Translations under genes and position numbers: made by a program
In this document: positions 53,056-64,000 of the stretch, one piece after another
How positions within the stretch are numbered: the stretch's first letter is position 1
Layout of the letters: the number at the start of each line of letters is the position of its first letter
Assembly (NCBI RefSeq): GCF_050624435.1
Contig: NC_134547.1
Location: 26,309,374 to 26,373,373 of the forward strand
Source: Tenrec ecaudatus
Taxonomy: Eukaryota; Chordata; Mammalia; Afrosoricida; Tenrecidae
Reading direction: 5' to 3'
DNA: 64,000 nt
Notes under the pieces: model-generated
What the model was told of the DNA's origin: nothing
The model's input: the letters and a program-made list of their open reading frames with translations, nothing else
Databases searched by the model: none

Positions 53056-55080
53056 TAAAAATAAAAATCATTCTATTGAGGGCTCATATAACTATCCATA
53101 TGTACATACATTGTGTCACGCTCATTTGTACATTTTTGCCATCATTCTCAAAACATTTGCTTTCTCCTTACTCCCTTTATATCAGCTCCTCACTTTTTCC
53201 CCTGCTTCATGGAACCTTGATCATTTATCAATTATTTTGTCATGTCTTACAGTGCCCACATCTCCCTTCATCCACTTTTCTGTTGTGCAACTCCATGGAG
53301 GGGGTTATATGTAAATCCTTGTAATCAGTCCCCCCCTTTTTTTTTTAAATCATTTTATTGGGGGCTTGTACAACCCTTATCACAATCAATACATCATTCC
53401 ATTGTGTTTAGGACATTTGTGCATTTGTTGACCTCATCATTCTCAACACATTTCCTTTCTAATTGAGCCCTTGGTATCAGCTCCTCGTTTTTCTATCTCC
53501 CTCCCTACCCCCTCCCTCCTAAACCCTTGTTAATATTGATAGGTTTAGAATTAAGGTAGCAGATGGACATTGGACCTCCACTTCTTTTCTCCCTCAATTG
53601 CAAGAACACTTTGTTCTATTGAACTGGCATGCCGTGATGCTCACCTTAAAAGCTTGAAAATAAACAATCCGCGATCTAGCTCAGAAACAGCAAAGCCCAC
53701 GTGGGAGAAGCACACCAGCATGTGTGATCACGAGGTGTTGAAGGGATCAGGCATTAAAGAACAAAAAAAATCACATCATTGTGAATGAGGAAGGGTATGG
53801 AGTAGGGACGAGGCCAAAACCCATCTGAAGGAAAGTGGACATCCCCTTACAGAACGGTTGTGGGAAGAGAAGAGGTGTTCAGGGTGCAGTGGAGCAACAA
53901 TGAAACATACAGCTTTGCTCTAGTTATTTTCTATTTATTTATGTATTTGTTTGTATCATTTTATCAGGAGCTTGCACATCTCTTATCACAACCCATACAT
54001 ACATTGTGTCGAGCACATTTCTACATTTGTTGCCATCATTATTCTCAAAACCTTTGCTTTCTACTTGAGCCCTTGGTATCAACTCCTCATTTTCTCCAAC
54101 CCTCCCCGCTACCCCCTCCCTCATGAACCCTTGATAATTTATAAATTATTATTTTGTCATATCTTACACTGTCCGACATCTCCCTTCACCCACTTTTCTG
54201 TTGTCCTTCCCCCAGGGTGGAGGTTATGTAGGTCCTTGTAATCGGTCCCCCCTTAATACCCCACTTTCCCTCCACCCTCACGGTATAGCCATTCTTAGCA
54301 CTGGTCCTAAAGAGAGCGTCTGACCTGGATTCCCTGTGTTTCAAGTTCCTATCTGTACCAGTGTACATCCTCTGGTCTAGCCAGATTTGTGCGGCAGAAT
54401 TGGGATCATGATACAGGAGGGGGTTGGGAGAGGAAGCATTTAGGAATTAGAGGAAAGTTGTATGTTTCATCATTGCTACACTGCACCGACTGGATCATCT
54501 CCCGACAACCCTTCTGAAAGGGGATGACCACTTGCCTACACATGGTTCTTGGGTTCCCAATCTTCACTGCCCTCATTCACAATGATATAAATTTTTTGTT
54601 CTTTGATGCCTGATACCTGATCCCTTTGAAACATCATGATCACACAGGCTGGTGTGCTTCTTCCATGTTGCCTTTGTTGCTTCTGAGCTAGATGGCTGCT
54701 TGTTTACCTTCAAGTCTTTAAGAGCCCAGACGCTATCTCTTTTGACAGCCAGGATTTGTTTCACCACATTTGTTTATGCGCCCATTTGCCTTCAGCAATC
54801 ATATCGGGAAGGTGAGCACACAATTATATGACTTTTTTTGTTCTTTGATGCCTGATAACTGATCCCTTTGGCACCTCATGATCACACAGGCTGGTGTGCT
54901 TCTTCCATGTGGGTTTTCTTGTTTCTGAGCTAGACAGCTGCTTATTTACTTTGAAGTCTCTAAGACCCTATATCTTTTGATAGCCATTTGTCTTCAGTGA
55001 TCAGATCATTACACACCTCTTTTTAACAAGTTTAAACTATTGTATTATATGACATCTGAATTATATGTCAATAAAACTGA
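53056..55080 (-). repeat. cluster of X-family copies, one with inverted 5' segment
   Basis: Minus X 3' ends start at 53,056, 53,340 and 53,955. Between them 53,541-53,925 is X in plus orientation. The last copy has two modules (54,640-54,800 and 54,880-55,010). Confidence 0.7.
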
Positions 55081-55094
55081 AAAAATTTTAAAGA

Positions 55095-55240
55095 TTAAAG
55101 GAATATATGGAGTCGCTATACTAAAAAGAACTGGTCAATATTGCATCATGTTAAGAGGTATCATATAAGAACCAAAGGTACTGAAAGAAGAAGTCCAAGT
55201 TGCACTGAAAGCATTAGTCAAAAACAAGGCTCCAGGAATT
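55095..55240 (+). repeat. RTE fragment
   Basis: GGTACTGAAAGAAGAAGTCC and AAAAACAAGGCTCCAGGAAT from the start of the RT domain. Confidence 0.85.
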
Positions 55241-55772
55241 GTTGGAAAACCCACTGTAGGCAGTTACATAATCTAATAACTTGAGAAAGGGTAAAGTCTA
55301 GCCTGTCAATAGGGTCACAGCGAATGAGGCCTCTGTGGGGCCTGGCTTTCTCCAGAGGATTTTGGGTATTCCTGTATTGCTATCTTGTGGTGGAACACAC
55401 TGTCTCTTTTCTACACAATCCTGTTGACAAACCACATGGAGACACACTGAGAGAGCCAGAGCCCTGGAGCTGGAGGAGCCACATAGTGACCCCTGCCAGC
55501 ACCAAGATCCTTCACCGCTACTGGATCTACATGACTTTCCACCCACTGGTCTGTGATATTCTTGCATTTGGCATTATTGCATGGCTACATGAGTCTAAAG
55601 AGGAATTTATTGACCAGTATTGGACATAGGGGATAATATTGGACTTACGGACTTGATCTGGACTGGGCTGGGATGTTTCTCAATATACAATTGCTCTTTT
55701 ATACAAAGCTCTTTCTTATACACATGAGTGTCTGTGAATTTGTTTCTCTGGTCTACCTGGACTAACACATTA
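55241..55772 (+). repeat. Z-family LTR-like repeat
   Basis: CGAATGAGGCCTCTGTGGGG through TCTACCTGGACTAACACA; TTTATACAAAGC is at the TATA position. Confidence 0.72.
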
Positions 55773-56197
55773 TGCTACCTGGAGTGGTGTACTAGAGAAA
55801 CAAATCACAAAGATGGAGAGTGGATGCTTGTTTGACGTCTGCTCATGGTAGTACTTTTTTGGCTAGCCAGAGGTTAGATCTGGCCATTCAGTTTGCTGGG
55901 TTGTTTTATGGAAAAAATACAGGAAGTTAAACTTTTTATGATTTCCTTTGATTGCTGTCTTTGGTGATTCCTGTACTAACTGGTAAAAATGAATGTGATT
56001 AATGTATATTTGGAGCTCAGGGGTAGAAATCCAGATTGGAGACTGGAAAGTCAACTCGGTGCTCCTCAAGGGGACAGGCACTCCCCTCTCTGGATCTCAC
56101 TTTTAACATCGATACACAAAGGTCGATTCTGTGAGGGTCACAGACTGGGGACTCCCATGGCCAAATGAGGACCTGTGTGGACTCTGGTTGGCCTGCT
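55773..56197. other. intergenic, no recognised element
   Basis: Upstream of GINS1 on its 5' side; nothing supported. Confidence 0.45.
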
Positions 56198-56432
56198 TAT
56201 TCACTGCCATCTAGAAGATTCCAACTCACAGTGACCCTGTAAGACCGAGCGGAACTGCCCCTGTGGGTTTCCGAGGCTGAAATTCTATATGGACTAGAAG
56301 GTCTCATCTCTGCACAGCCCCCCACCCTATCCCCCAACCCCCGCTCCCCCAGTGTGACTGGTGGTTTCAAACTACTGACCTTCTAGTTAGCTGCCCAACA
56401 CATAACCCACTGTGCCATCAGGGCTCTTTGGC
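56198..56432 (-). repeat. AfroSINE with C-rich insertion
   Basis: AACTCACAGTGACCCTGTAAG through CTGTGCCATCAGGGCTC; a C-rich stretch of about 40 bases lies in the middle. Confidence 0.9.
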
Positions 56433-57535
56433 CTACTTGGCTTCTATCCAATGTTATTGAATCGCCTTTGAAAAAATCAGGAGGTTTTTAAGAAAACAGG
56501 AATTTTGACTTTCTCTAGAAAAATCGATCTGGCATCACTGGAACCTAAACTAGAGGATCCACAATTCCACGTGGCTCTGGGAATCTCAACATTTCTTCCT
56601 CCTGCTCAAAGTAAAATGGTTTAAGGGGACCTTTCACAGCTGGTGGGCTGGTCTCCTTTCTAGAAAGTTGCCTCTGTAAAGAAAATGCATCTTTCTTCCC
56701 TTTTACCTAGTTGGGGGTGGTGAGGGTAGCAGGAGCTATTGGGTTAAGAAAAAACAGTCCAGGTAGCTTCAGTCTGCCCTGCCAGGGCTTTAGAGGCCAA
56801 GCCTTTTTTGCTCCAGCTGACTGACCTGCTGTTTCCAGGGCAGCCCCACCATCTGTTCCCAGATGCAGGGAGGGAGCCGACTTTCCTTCATCACACCTGC
56901 CCCAAACTCAGGCCCAGAACTACTGTCTAAACACAGAACAACTTTTGTCTGGCCAAATGTGGGACCCCAAATTTCTTCCCTCTTTCCCGATACTCCTTCA
57001 GTGACTTGATGACCTGGGCCAGGCTGAGATGAATTAGCTTGCTCCTCACAGCTGGCTGCTGGGTTCCAGTCAACTCCCAGAGGCCACTGGCTGTGCCCAT
57101 CAGTAGAAGTGGGAGTGGAGAACCCTCAGCTCTTGGCTGAGCAGCTCTGTCAGTCTGTAGCTGTTGACTGTAGCTGCTTCTGACAGCCAGTCTAGCTGGT
57201 GCTTTAAGTCATTTCAGTCGCTCCACCTCAGCTGTGATTAGTCTAGTCTCTGTAGCCTCAGAGGGAGGGGAAAACAAAACACCTCAATGACTTTGAATCA
57301 GAGTGGGTTATCCTCTTTTAAAAGGCAGAAAGTCTGAATTGGAGGATATTTTTGGGGGGTCTCTTTTATGCATTTCACATTTATGAAATAAGAACTAACA
57401 GTATTTGTTCCAGTAAGTGGATCAGAACCACCTAAGGGCACACTCCTCCCACCAGGCCACGCCTCACTAAGAATAGAGGTCCATCACTTGTCTGGCATTT
57501 TGTGGTACTGTGGTGAATTTTGTTTTGTGAGATAC
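56433..57535. other. unique intergenic sequence
   Basis: Moderate GC content, no open frame of note, no repeat recognised. Confidence 0.45.
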
Positions 57536-58430
57536 TGGGAGCTATGTGATTGGCATTTCATATACCAGCAGGGTCACCCAAAGAGCTTCCAGACAAAGAA
57601 CAGACAATGAAGAAGGAATTGGCTGCCTGCATGGGAAGAATGAGCCATTGAAAACCCTATGGATAGCAGCAACACTGTCAGTTACTAGACCCCCCATGAA
57701 CAACAGAAGAACATTGTCAGAACGTGTGCCAGAAGATGAGCTCTTCAACTTGGAAAGTACTCAAAATACGGCTGAGGAAGAGGAAGAGCTGACTTTTCAT
57801 AGGCAAGTCGACCATACTGATGCAAATCGAGTATAGCCATCAGGACCTTCATTTGCTGATGGGGCACAACTCAAAATGAGGAGAAACAGTTCAAATCGTC
57901 ATTAATAATTGAAACTTGGGATGTATGAAATATGAATCTAGGGACATTGGAAGTCATTAAAAATGAAATGGAATACATAAAGATTGATATTGTAAGCATT
58001 AGTTAGCTGAAATGGACTGATATTGACCATTTTGCAACAGAAAATCTTACGGTTTACTCTGCTGGAAATGACACAATCAAGAGAAACAACATTGCATTCA
58101 TCATCAAAAGGACATTTTAAGATCTATTTTAATGTACAATGCTATCTTTGATAGGATGCTATCTATGCCCCTTCAAGGAGAACCAATCAATACAACTATT
58201 GTTCAAATTTATGCACCAACCACCCAAAGCTGGTGATGCAGAAATTGAATAATTCTACCACCATATTCAGTCCCAAATTTGTCAGACTTGCTATCAAAAT
58301 GCTATTGGAATGCAAAAGTTGAAAACAAAGAGGAAGGATCAGTAGTTGAAAAATATGGTCTTGGTGATAGAAACCAAGCTGGAGATCGCATGACAGAGTT
58401 TGCAAGACCAATAAATTGCTGATAGCATAT

Positions 58431-58528
58431 ACTATATTTTCCAACTTCTGTTCTTTCCTCTTTGGTTCCAACATTTGCACTCCAATCACCAATAATTACC
58501 AATTTATCTTGATTGTATGTTAGAATTT
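58431..58528 (-). repeat. inverted copy of RTE endonuclease segment
   Basis: On the minus strand it encodes VIIGDWSANVG, then TKEERTEVGKY, the APE catalytic-region motif, facing the direct copy of the same segment at 58,296-58,358. A flanking segment (GAATTTTGCAxGAxxAAT) is present on both sides (about 58,397 and 58,532). Confidence 0.82.
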
Positions 58529-59572
58529 TGCATGATTAATGATTTCTTCAAACATTTGATCAACAACAAAAAAGGTGACCATAAATGTGGACTTCTCCAG
58601 ATGGAATACACAGAAATCAAATTGACTACACCTGTGGGAAGAGACAATAAAAGAAGCTCAATATCAGCAACTGAAACCAGTCCAGGGACTGATTGTGGAA
58701 CAGATCAGCAATTGTTCATACGAGAGCTCAAGTTGAAGTTCAAGAAAATGCAAACAAGTACACGAGAGTCAATATACAACCTTGATAATAACCAACCAAA
58801 TTTTGAGAACATCTCTGAATAAAGCACAGTGTCATTATAAAAAAAAGGAAATAAAGAAAAGATACAAGTGCATGTCCAAAGAGACTCTGAAACTTACTCT
58901 TAATCAGAGAGTAGCTAAAGCAAAAGGAAGAAATGATGAAGTAAAGAGCTAAATAGAAAATTTCAAAGGACAACTCGAGAATACAAAGTAAAATATTATC
59001 ACAAAATGTGCAAAAGCCTAGAGTTAGAAAACCAAAACAGAACATATTCAGCATATCTTAAACTGAAAGAACTGAAGAAAAATGTCAAGTCTTGAGGTGC
59101 AATATTAAAAAATTCTATGGGCAAAATATTGAATGATGAAGGAAACATCTGAGGAAGATGGAAACAATATGGAGTCACTGTATCAAAAACAATAGACCAA
59201 CATTCAACCATTTCAGGAGGTAACATATGAGCAAGAACCAATGGTCAGGAAAGAAGAAATTCAAGATGCATGGAAAGCACTAGCCCAAAACAAGATGCCA
59301 GGAATTGCTGGAATATCTATTGAAATGTTTCCACAAGCTGATAAAGCACTGGCAGCACTCACTCATCTATGTCAGGAAATTTGGAATACAGCTACTTGGC
59401 TAACGGACTGGAAGAGATCCATATGTGTATACATACCAAAGAAGGGAGACCAACAGAATGGTCAAATTATGTAACACTATCATTGGCATCACATGTGAGT
59501 CAAATTGTACTGAAGCTAATACAACAACAGTTGCATTGATTCATTGACAGAAAGTTACCATATTCAGCATTC

Positions 59573-59765
59573 AAGAGCCATCGTGGCACAGTGGTTACAG
59601 GTTGGATTGCAAACCCCAAGGTCAGCAGTTCAAAACCACCAGTCACTCCGTGGGAGAAAGGCAAGGTTTTCTACTCCCATAATGAGTTACAGTCTCAGAA
59701 ACTCACAGGGTCAGGATGAGTTGTCATCAACTACAAGGCAGTGAGTTTGGTTTCCCAGAGATTTA
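59573..59765 (+). repeat. AfroSINE inserted in RTE
   Basis: AGAGCCATCGTGGCACAGTGG through AAGGCAGTGAGTTTGGTTT; RTE continues on both sides. Confidence 0.95.
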
Positions 59766-60904
59766 AGCCAGATTCAGAAGAGGATGTGGAACAAAGGATA
59801 TCAGATATCAGATGGATCTTGCCTGAAAGCAGTGAATACCCTAAAGATGGTTACTTATGTTTTATTAACACCCAAGCTATCTGACTGTGTGGATCATAAG
59901 AAAACATGGATAGTTTTGAGAAGAGAATTCCAGAACACTTATAGAACAAGGGTAGATTGCATGGTTTAAGAACCAAGAAAGGTGTGCATCCTGGTTGCAC
60001 CCACTTATTATACTTTTTCAATTGTATGGTGAGCAAATAATCAGAGAAGCCAAATTATATGAAGAAGAACACAGAATCAGATTTGGAGGAAATATTATTA
60101 ACAACCTGCTATATGCAGACGACACAGTTTGGCTTGCTGACAAGGATGGGGGACTTGAAGCACTTGCTGGTGAAGATCAAGGATTGCAGCCTTCAATGTG
60201 GGATACAACTCAACACAAAGAAAACCAAAATCCTCACAACTGAACCAATAGGTAACATGATGATAAATCGAGAAAAGCCTGAAGTTGTCAAGGATTTTGT
60301 CTTGTCTGGATCCACAAGCAATGCTCCTGGAAGCAGCAGTCAAGAGATGAAAAGATACATTGCACTGGGTAGATCTGCTGCATAAGAGCTCTTTAGAATG
60401 TTGAAAAGTTAGGATGTTACTTTAAGCAGGAAGTACACCTGATCCAAACCATAGTATTTTCATTTGCCTCATCTGCATGTGAAAAGCTTGCCATTGAGTG
60501 AAGAAGACCCAGGTAAACTGTATGAATTTGAACCATGGTACTGGCAAAGAATATTGACAGTACCATGGACTGCCAAAAGAACAAACAAAATCTGTCTTGG
60601 AAGTACGGCCAGAATTCCCATTAGAAGTAAGGATGGTGAGACTTTGGACATGTTGTCAGTGGAGACCAGTCCCTGGAGAGGCATCATGCTTAGAAAAATG
60701 GAAGGGCTGTGAAAAAAGGTTGAAGGCCCTTGAAGAGCTGGATAGACACAGTGACGACAACAAGAGGACTGAGCATAGGAACACTTGGGTGGATGGAGGA
60801 GGAGCTGTTATTGTTACATTCTGCTGTGAATAGGTTTGCCATGGACCAGAACCAACTGGATGGCAAACTAACAACAACAACAACAACAGGGAGAGACATT
60901 AAAA

Positions 60905-61065
60905 AGCCAAACTCACTGCCATTGAGTTGACCTTGATTCAGAGCAACCCTGGAGGACAGGGTAGGACTGGCACCCGTGAGTTTCCCGAGAGTGTAACTTT
61001 TCACAGGAGGGGAAAGCCCCTTTAACCTACTACTTAGCAGCCCAGCCCATCACCAGGGCTCCACA
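60905..61065 (-). repeat. AfroSINE
   Basis: AGCCAAACTCACTGCCATTG through CATCACCAGGGCTCCA. Confidence 0.92.
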
Positions 61066-61089
61066 AGGATAGAGAGAAACACTGTTAGG

Positions 61090-61655
61090 GCTGGATAGGG
61101 CAGAGGCTGTACACTGGTACAAATGAGGGATGGAGGTACAGGGAATCCTTGGTGGACGATACCTTCAGGACCAAGGGTGTGAGGGGCGATGCTGGGAGAG
61201 TGGAGGGTGAGTGGGTTGGAAAGGGGGAACTGATTACAGGATCCACATGTGACCTCTTCCCTGGGAGAGGGACAGCAGAGAACCGGGGAAGGGAGACTCC
61301 GGATAGGGCAAGATATGACAAAATAACGATGTATAAATTACCAAGGGCACATGAGGGAGGGGGGGAAGGGGAGGGAGGGGAAAAAAAGAGGACCTGATGC
61401 AAAGGGCTTAAGTGGAGAGCAAATGCTTTGAGAATGATTGGGGTAGGGAATGTATGGATGTGCTTTATACAATTGATGTATGAATATGTATGGATTGTGA
61501 TAAGAGTTGTATGAATCCCTAATAAAATGTAAAAAAGGAAAAGAGGAGAAAAAATTATTAGGGCAAAGACTGTACAGATGTGCTTTATACAATTGATGTA
61601 TGTATATGTATGAACTGTGATAAGAGTTGTATGAGCCCCTAATAAATTGTTAAAA
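61090..61655 (+). repeat. X-family element with doubled 3' end
   Basis: 5'-truncated X ending CCCTAATAAAATGTAAAAAA, linker GGAAAAGAGGAG, then a second terminus ending CCCCTAATAAATTGTTAAAA. Same linker as the copy at 23.27-24.65 kb. Confidence 0.82.
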
Positions 61656-61724
61656 AAAATGATCCTCAATTCTATCTGAATCCTTGCCAGAGCTGCAAGT
61701 TGCCTTAATAAACACGTGCAAAAA

Positions 61725-61965
61725 AAGTACCTCTGACAGCAGACCGCTCAGGTTCAAATCCAGGCTCTCTAACTTATTGACTATGTGACCTTGGGCAAAC
61801 CTGGACCTCTCTGTGCTTCCAAAGACTCACTTTCCAAAAGGGAAGTCATAAGCCAACTTTTCTTATTCCTCACTGGGTTGCTTTGAAGATGAAATGAGAC
61901 ATCTGTCTAAAAATGCTTCTGACCATCCCTTGGTTCTCAGAGCTCCAGAAATGCTATGGATTATT
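61725..61965 (+). repeat. MIR SINE
   Basis: TCAGGTTCAAATCCAGGCTC and GACCTTGGGCAAACCTGGAC, followed by a CTCTGTGCTTC box. Confidence 0.9.
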
Positions 61966-62279
61966 GTTATAAGATTGTGAATGATTTTTTCCAAGGGTAG
62001 TGCAAAGATTAACATCAGTGCTACTTCTCTCTGACAAAATATAAATCCAGATTTCTAAATAGCAGGGTCTGAACGGATGCGCTGTTAACAGCATCTTGCT
62101 TTTCTCCCATCACTTGTCACAGTAAATCTGATAAGAAATGCTGGGCTAGGGCCTGCAGCCAAGCCCCTCACTGGCAGCGTGCAGGACCTCAGGTTGTTGC
62201 CAGGCCAAGGGACATCACAATGGCAAGAGGAGACTCCACAAAGGGCCCCTGCTTCCTCCCCCACGCCACCCTTCCCCAC

Positions 62280-62520
62280 ATTCAGGGTGAAACGTCAAAA
62301 TACAATTTTTTTTGTCACCTGGTGAAATAATGAGCCCCCATTCCCGTTGCCTTGGTATCATCAGAGCGCAACAGCCACGTGGGGTAATCGCTGTCTCCGT
62401 GTTAATGCTGCTCAGTTCAAACATTTTCACAGGCCCTGGCGAAATGAAACCCGTGCTTTCTACCTAGGTAGAGTTTGAGGCGATTCAGCCCATTTGCTTC
62501 TGCTGAAGAGGCTACCTCAG
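62280..62520. promoter_or_regulatory. candidate conserved noncoding element
   Basis: Unique sequence with balanced composition, no ORF and no repeat character, containing an E-box CACGTG (in GCCACGTGGGG) and AATAATGAGCCCCCATT. Its look suggests constraint; conservation cannot be tested here. Confidence 0.3.
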
Positions 62521-62544
62521 AAAAACAGGAAATAAAAACATAGA

Positions 62545-62830
62545 GGGTGCCATTGACATTAGGTTTCTCGTTTTCTTCCTTTCTTCCCTACCTTCCTTTC
62601 TTCTTGCCCTTCTCTTTCTCTTTTCTTCCTTCCCTCCCTTTGCTCACGTCTTCCTGCCTGCCTTCACTTTCCATCTTCCCTCCCAAACTCCTCCATTTCT
62701 TCTTCGCTCCTCTCTCCCCACCGCCACCTTTCTCCTTTCCTTCCCTGCCTTTTCCCTTCAGCCTCCCAGTTTCCCTCCTTCACTCTCTCCTTTGCTCCTT
62801 CCTTTCCCCACCTTGTTTTGATCCAGTGAT
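62545..62830. repeat. polypyrimidine tract
   Basis: About 285 bases of almost pure C/T in variants of CTTCC and CCTTT. ORFs that read through it on either strand are composition artefacts. Confidence 0.9.
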
Positions 62831-63805
62831 TTGTACTCCTTTCTTCCTCTCATCCCACCCCTCCCCATTGCTGGAGAAACATCAGTTCCTTGTGGTGCTG
62901 GTTTCTTGGCGCCAGACCCTGTTCTTTGGGTGTTCACAAGTCTGTGTCCTGTGTGCAAACATAAGACAGACATATGATCAGGATTGGACAGAAGATGGGA
63001 TTTGACAGGTGTTCTGCATCCCAAATCTCCAGGAGGCAAAGGTAAAGTCAGGCTCCTGCCTTTAAGGTTATGTCTCCCATTGTAACTGCATCCCACAAAG
63101 GCTCCTGCCTCCTGGCCACCTGAGGCCTGCTGCCTGCCTTCCTCTAGCTCCTGGGGAATTGGGGCAGCAGTGGCAAGAACAACAAAAATCCCCAGGAGTT
63201 GACAAGAAGGGAAGCTGCCTTGCTCGAGAGACGGCCCCCTCACCCACCTGCATGATGTTGAGATACAGGTTCTCATCCCTGTGGCTGGGCAAGAAACACC
63301 CCCTCCCCAAACGCAGTGGCTTCAAACAAGGACCATCATCGTGCGGTTGCTGGGAGGCCACTGGGTCGTGCTTGGAGTCTCCCATGAGTTGGCAGTCTCA
63401 TGGGAGCTGGGGCACTCAGAGGGCTGGCAGCTGAAGCTGGCCGTTAGCTGGGTGCTTAGCTGGGTTGTTGGTTGGAGTGTCTCCACGTGGCCTTTCCAGG
63501 CAGCTCAGGCTTCTTTCAGCATAGTGTCCGGGTTCTGAGAAGTGTCCTGAGAGGTAGCACGTGGAGGCTGGACATTCTAAGGGTGAGCACTCAAGAAGAA
63601 GTCTTTGAAGGGATTTTTCAGAAGCTGTGAAGCACTTTGTGGGAGGGAAGGGGGTTGCCCAAACTAGATGTCACAATGTCATCTTCTCCATAATCTATTG
63701 GTCACAGAGGTCATGAAACATCCCAATTTAAGGGGAAAGGGCATAGACTCTACCTTCCTATAGGTAGCCTGTCAAGGAATTTGGGGGTCACATACGAAGA
63801 CTGGG
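62831..63805. other. unique intergenic sequence
   Basis: GC-richer sequence. ORFs of up to 172 codons on the minus strand overlap the pyrimidine tract and resemble no protein. No exon was recognised. Confidence 0.4.
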
Positions 63806-63807
63806 AG

Positions 63808-64000
63808 ACCCTGGGTGGCACAAATGGTTAAGGACTCAACGTATCAAGAGGTGGGCAGCTGCACCCCTCAGAAGAAATAACTAATGGCCTGCTTCTAGAA
63901 GCCCACAGGCTTGAGAATCCTGTGATGTGTAGTTTCTCCCTGGCACCCAGGGGGTCCTCGGGAACCAGAACCAACATAACAGCAATGGGTTGGGTTTTTG
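63808..64000 (+). repeat. AfroSINE with central insertion, cut by window edge
   Basis: AGACCCTGGGTGGCACAAATGG start; CAGCAATGGGTTGGGTTTT end. Confidence 0.85.

Larger units (their letters stand above)
57540..60885 (+). repeat. near full-length RTE LINE (afrotherian), coding capacity lost
   Basis: About 3.15 kb without the SINE. Order: a 5' part with TRPPMNNRRTLSERVPEDE, an APE-type endonuclease region (TTGTTCAAATTTATGCACCAA), then RT. RT shows KMPGIAGISIEMF, QADKALAALTH, and INNLLYADDTVWL with the YADD catalytic motif at about 60,103. The tail ends AACAACAACAACAACAACAG. Stops and frameshifts are spread throughout, and an AfroSINE and an inverted segment interrupt it. Confidence 0.92.

Noticed and set aside
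62547..63276. overlapping 152- and 172-codon ORFs on both strands
   Set aside because: They depend on the polypyrimidine tract, where stop codons are rare by composition.
55000..64000. search for ABHD12 exon 1 upstream of GINS1
   Set aside because: No second CpG-rich exon was found. In human the distance exceeds what is left of this window.

Overview
This 64 kb window is mammalian nuclear DNA, most likely from a tenrec (Afrotheria, probably Echinops telfairi). Three things point there: many tRNA-derived AfroSINE copies, many degenerate copies of the afrotherian RTE LINE, and a full-length hAT transposon of the SPIN family, known from tenrec among afrotherians. Species is inferred from repeats only.

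One host gene spans most of the window. GINS1 (PSF1, a subunit of the CMG replicative helicase) lies on the minus strand, with all seven coding exons recognisable from exon 1 (52,557-52,631, in a CpG-rich promoter) to exon 7 with its stop (7,365-7,433). Exons 3 to 7 are well conserved, with consensus splice sites and correct phases. Exon 1 is followed by AT instead of the GT donor. Exon 2 carries an in-frame TAA and is one base shorter than expected. As written, the locus cannot make full-length PSF1, so it is a pseudogenised copy, a defective allele, or has sequence errors.

The introns and flanks are a dense, nested repeat record. Families: RTE (1.37-3.66, 9.93, 12.4, 29.7-31.1, 32.3-32.8, 55.1, 57.5-60.9 kb); L1 pieces (8-9.2, 12.7, 16.7-20.1, 27.6, 44.1 kb); AfroSINEs and MIRs; a TG..CA LTR-like family, here 'Z' (1, 11.5, 28.8, 34.6, 55.2 kb); and two related poly(A)-tailed noncoding families, here 'Y' (LINE 3' UTR-like) and 'X' (about 1.8 kb, no coding capacity, with 15-17 bp target-site duplications). 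X, Y and Z are working names; I could not assign library names.

The clearest nests are MIR < SPIN < SUMO2 retrocopy (35.07-39.06 kb), an X inside an X with an intact RPL39 retrocopy in the outer X tail (13.2-16.7 kb), a Z solo LTR inside X (11.5 kb), and a SPIN MITE inside Y (48.8 kb). Two insertions look like 3' transductions. No CRISPR, prokaryotic operon or new gene system was found. The most notable results are the broken GINS1, the X family's mobilisation history and the SPIN/SUMO2 nest.
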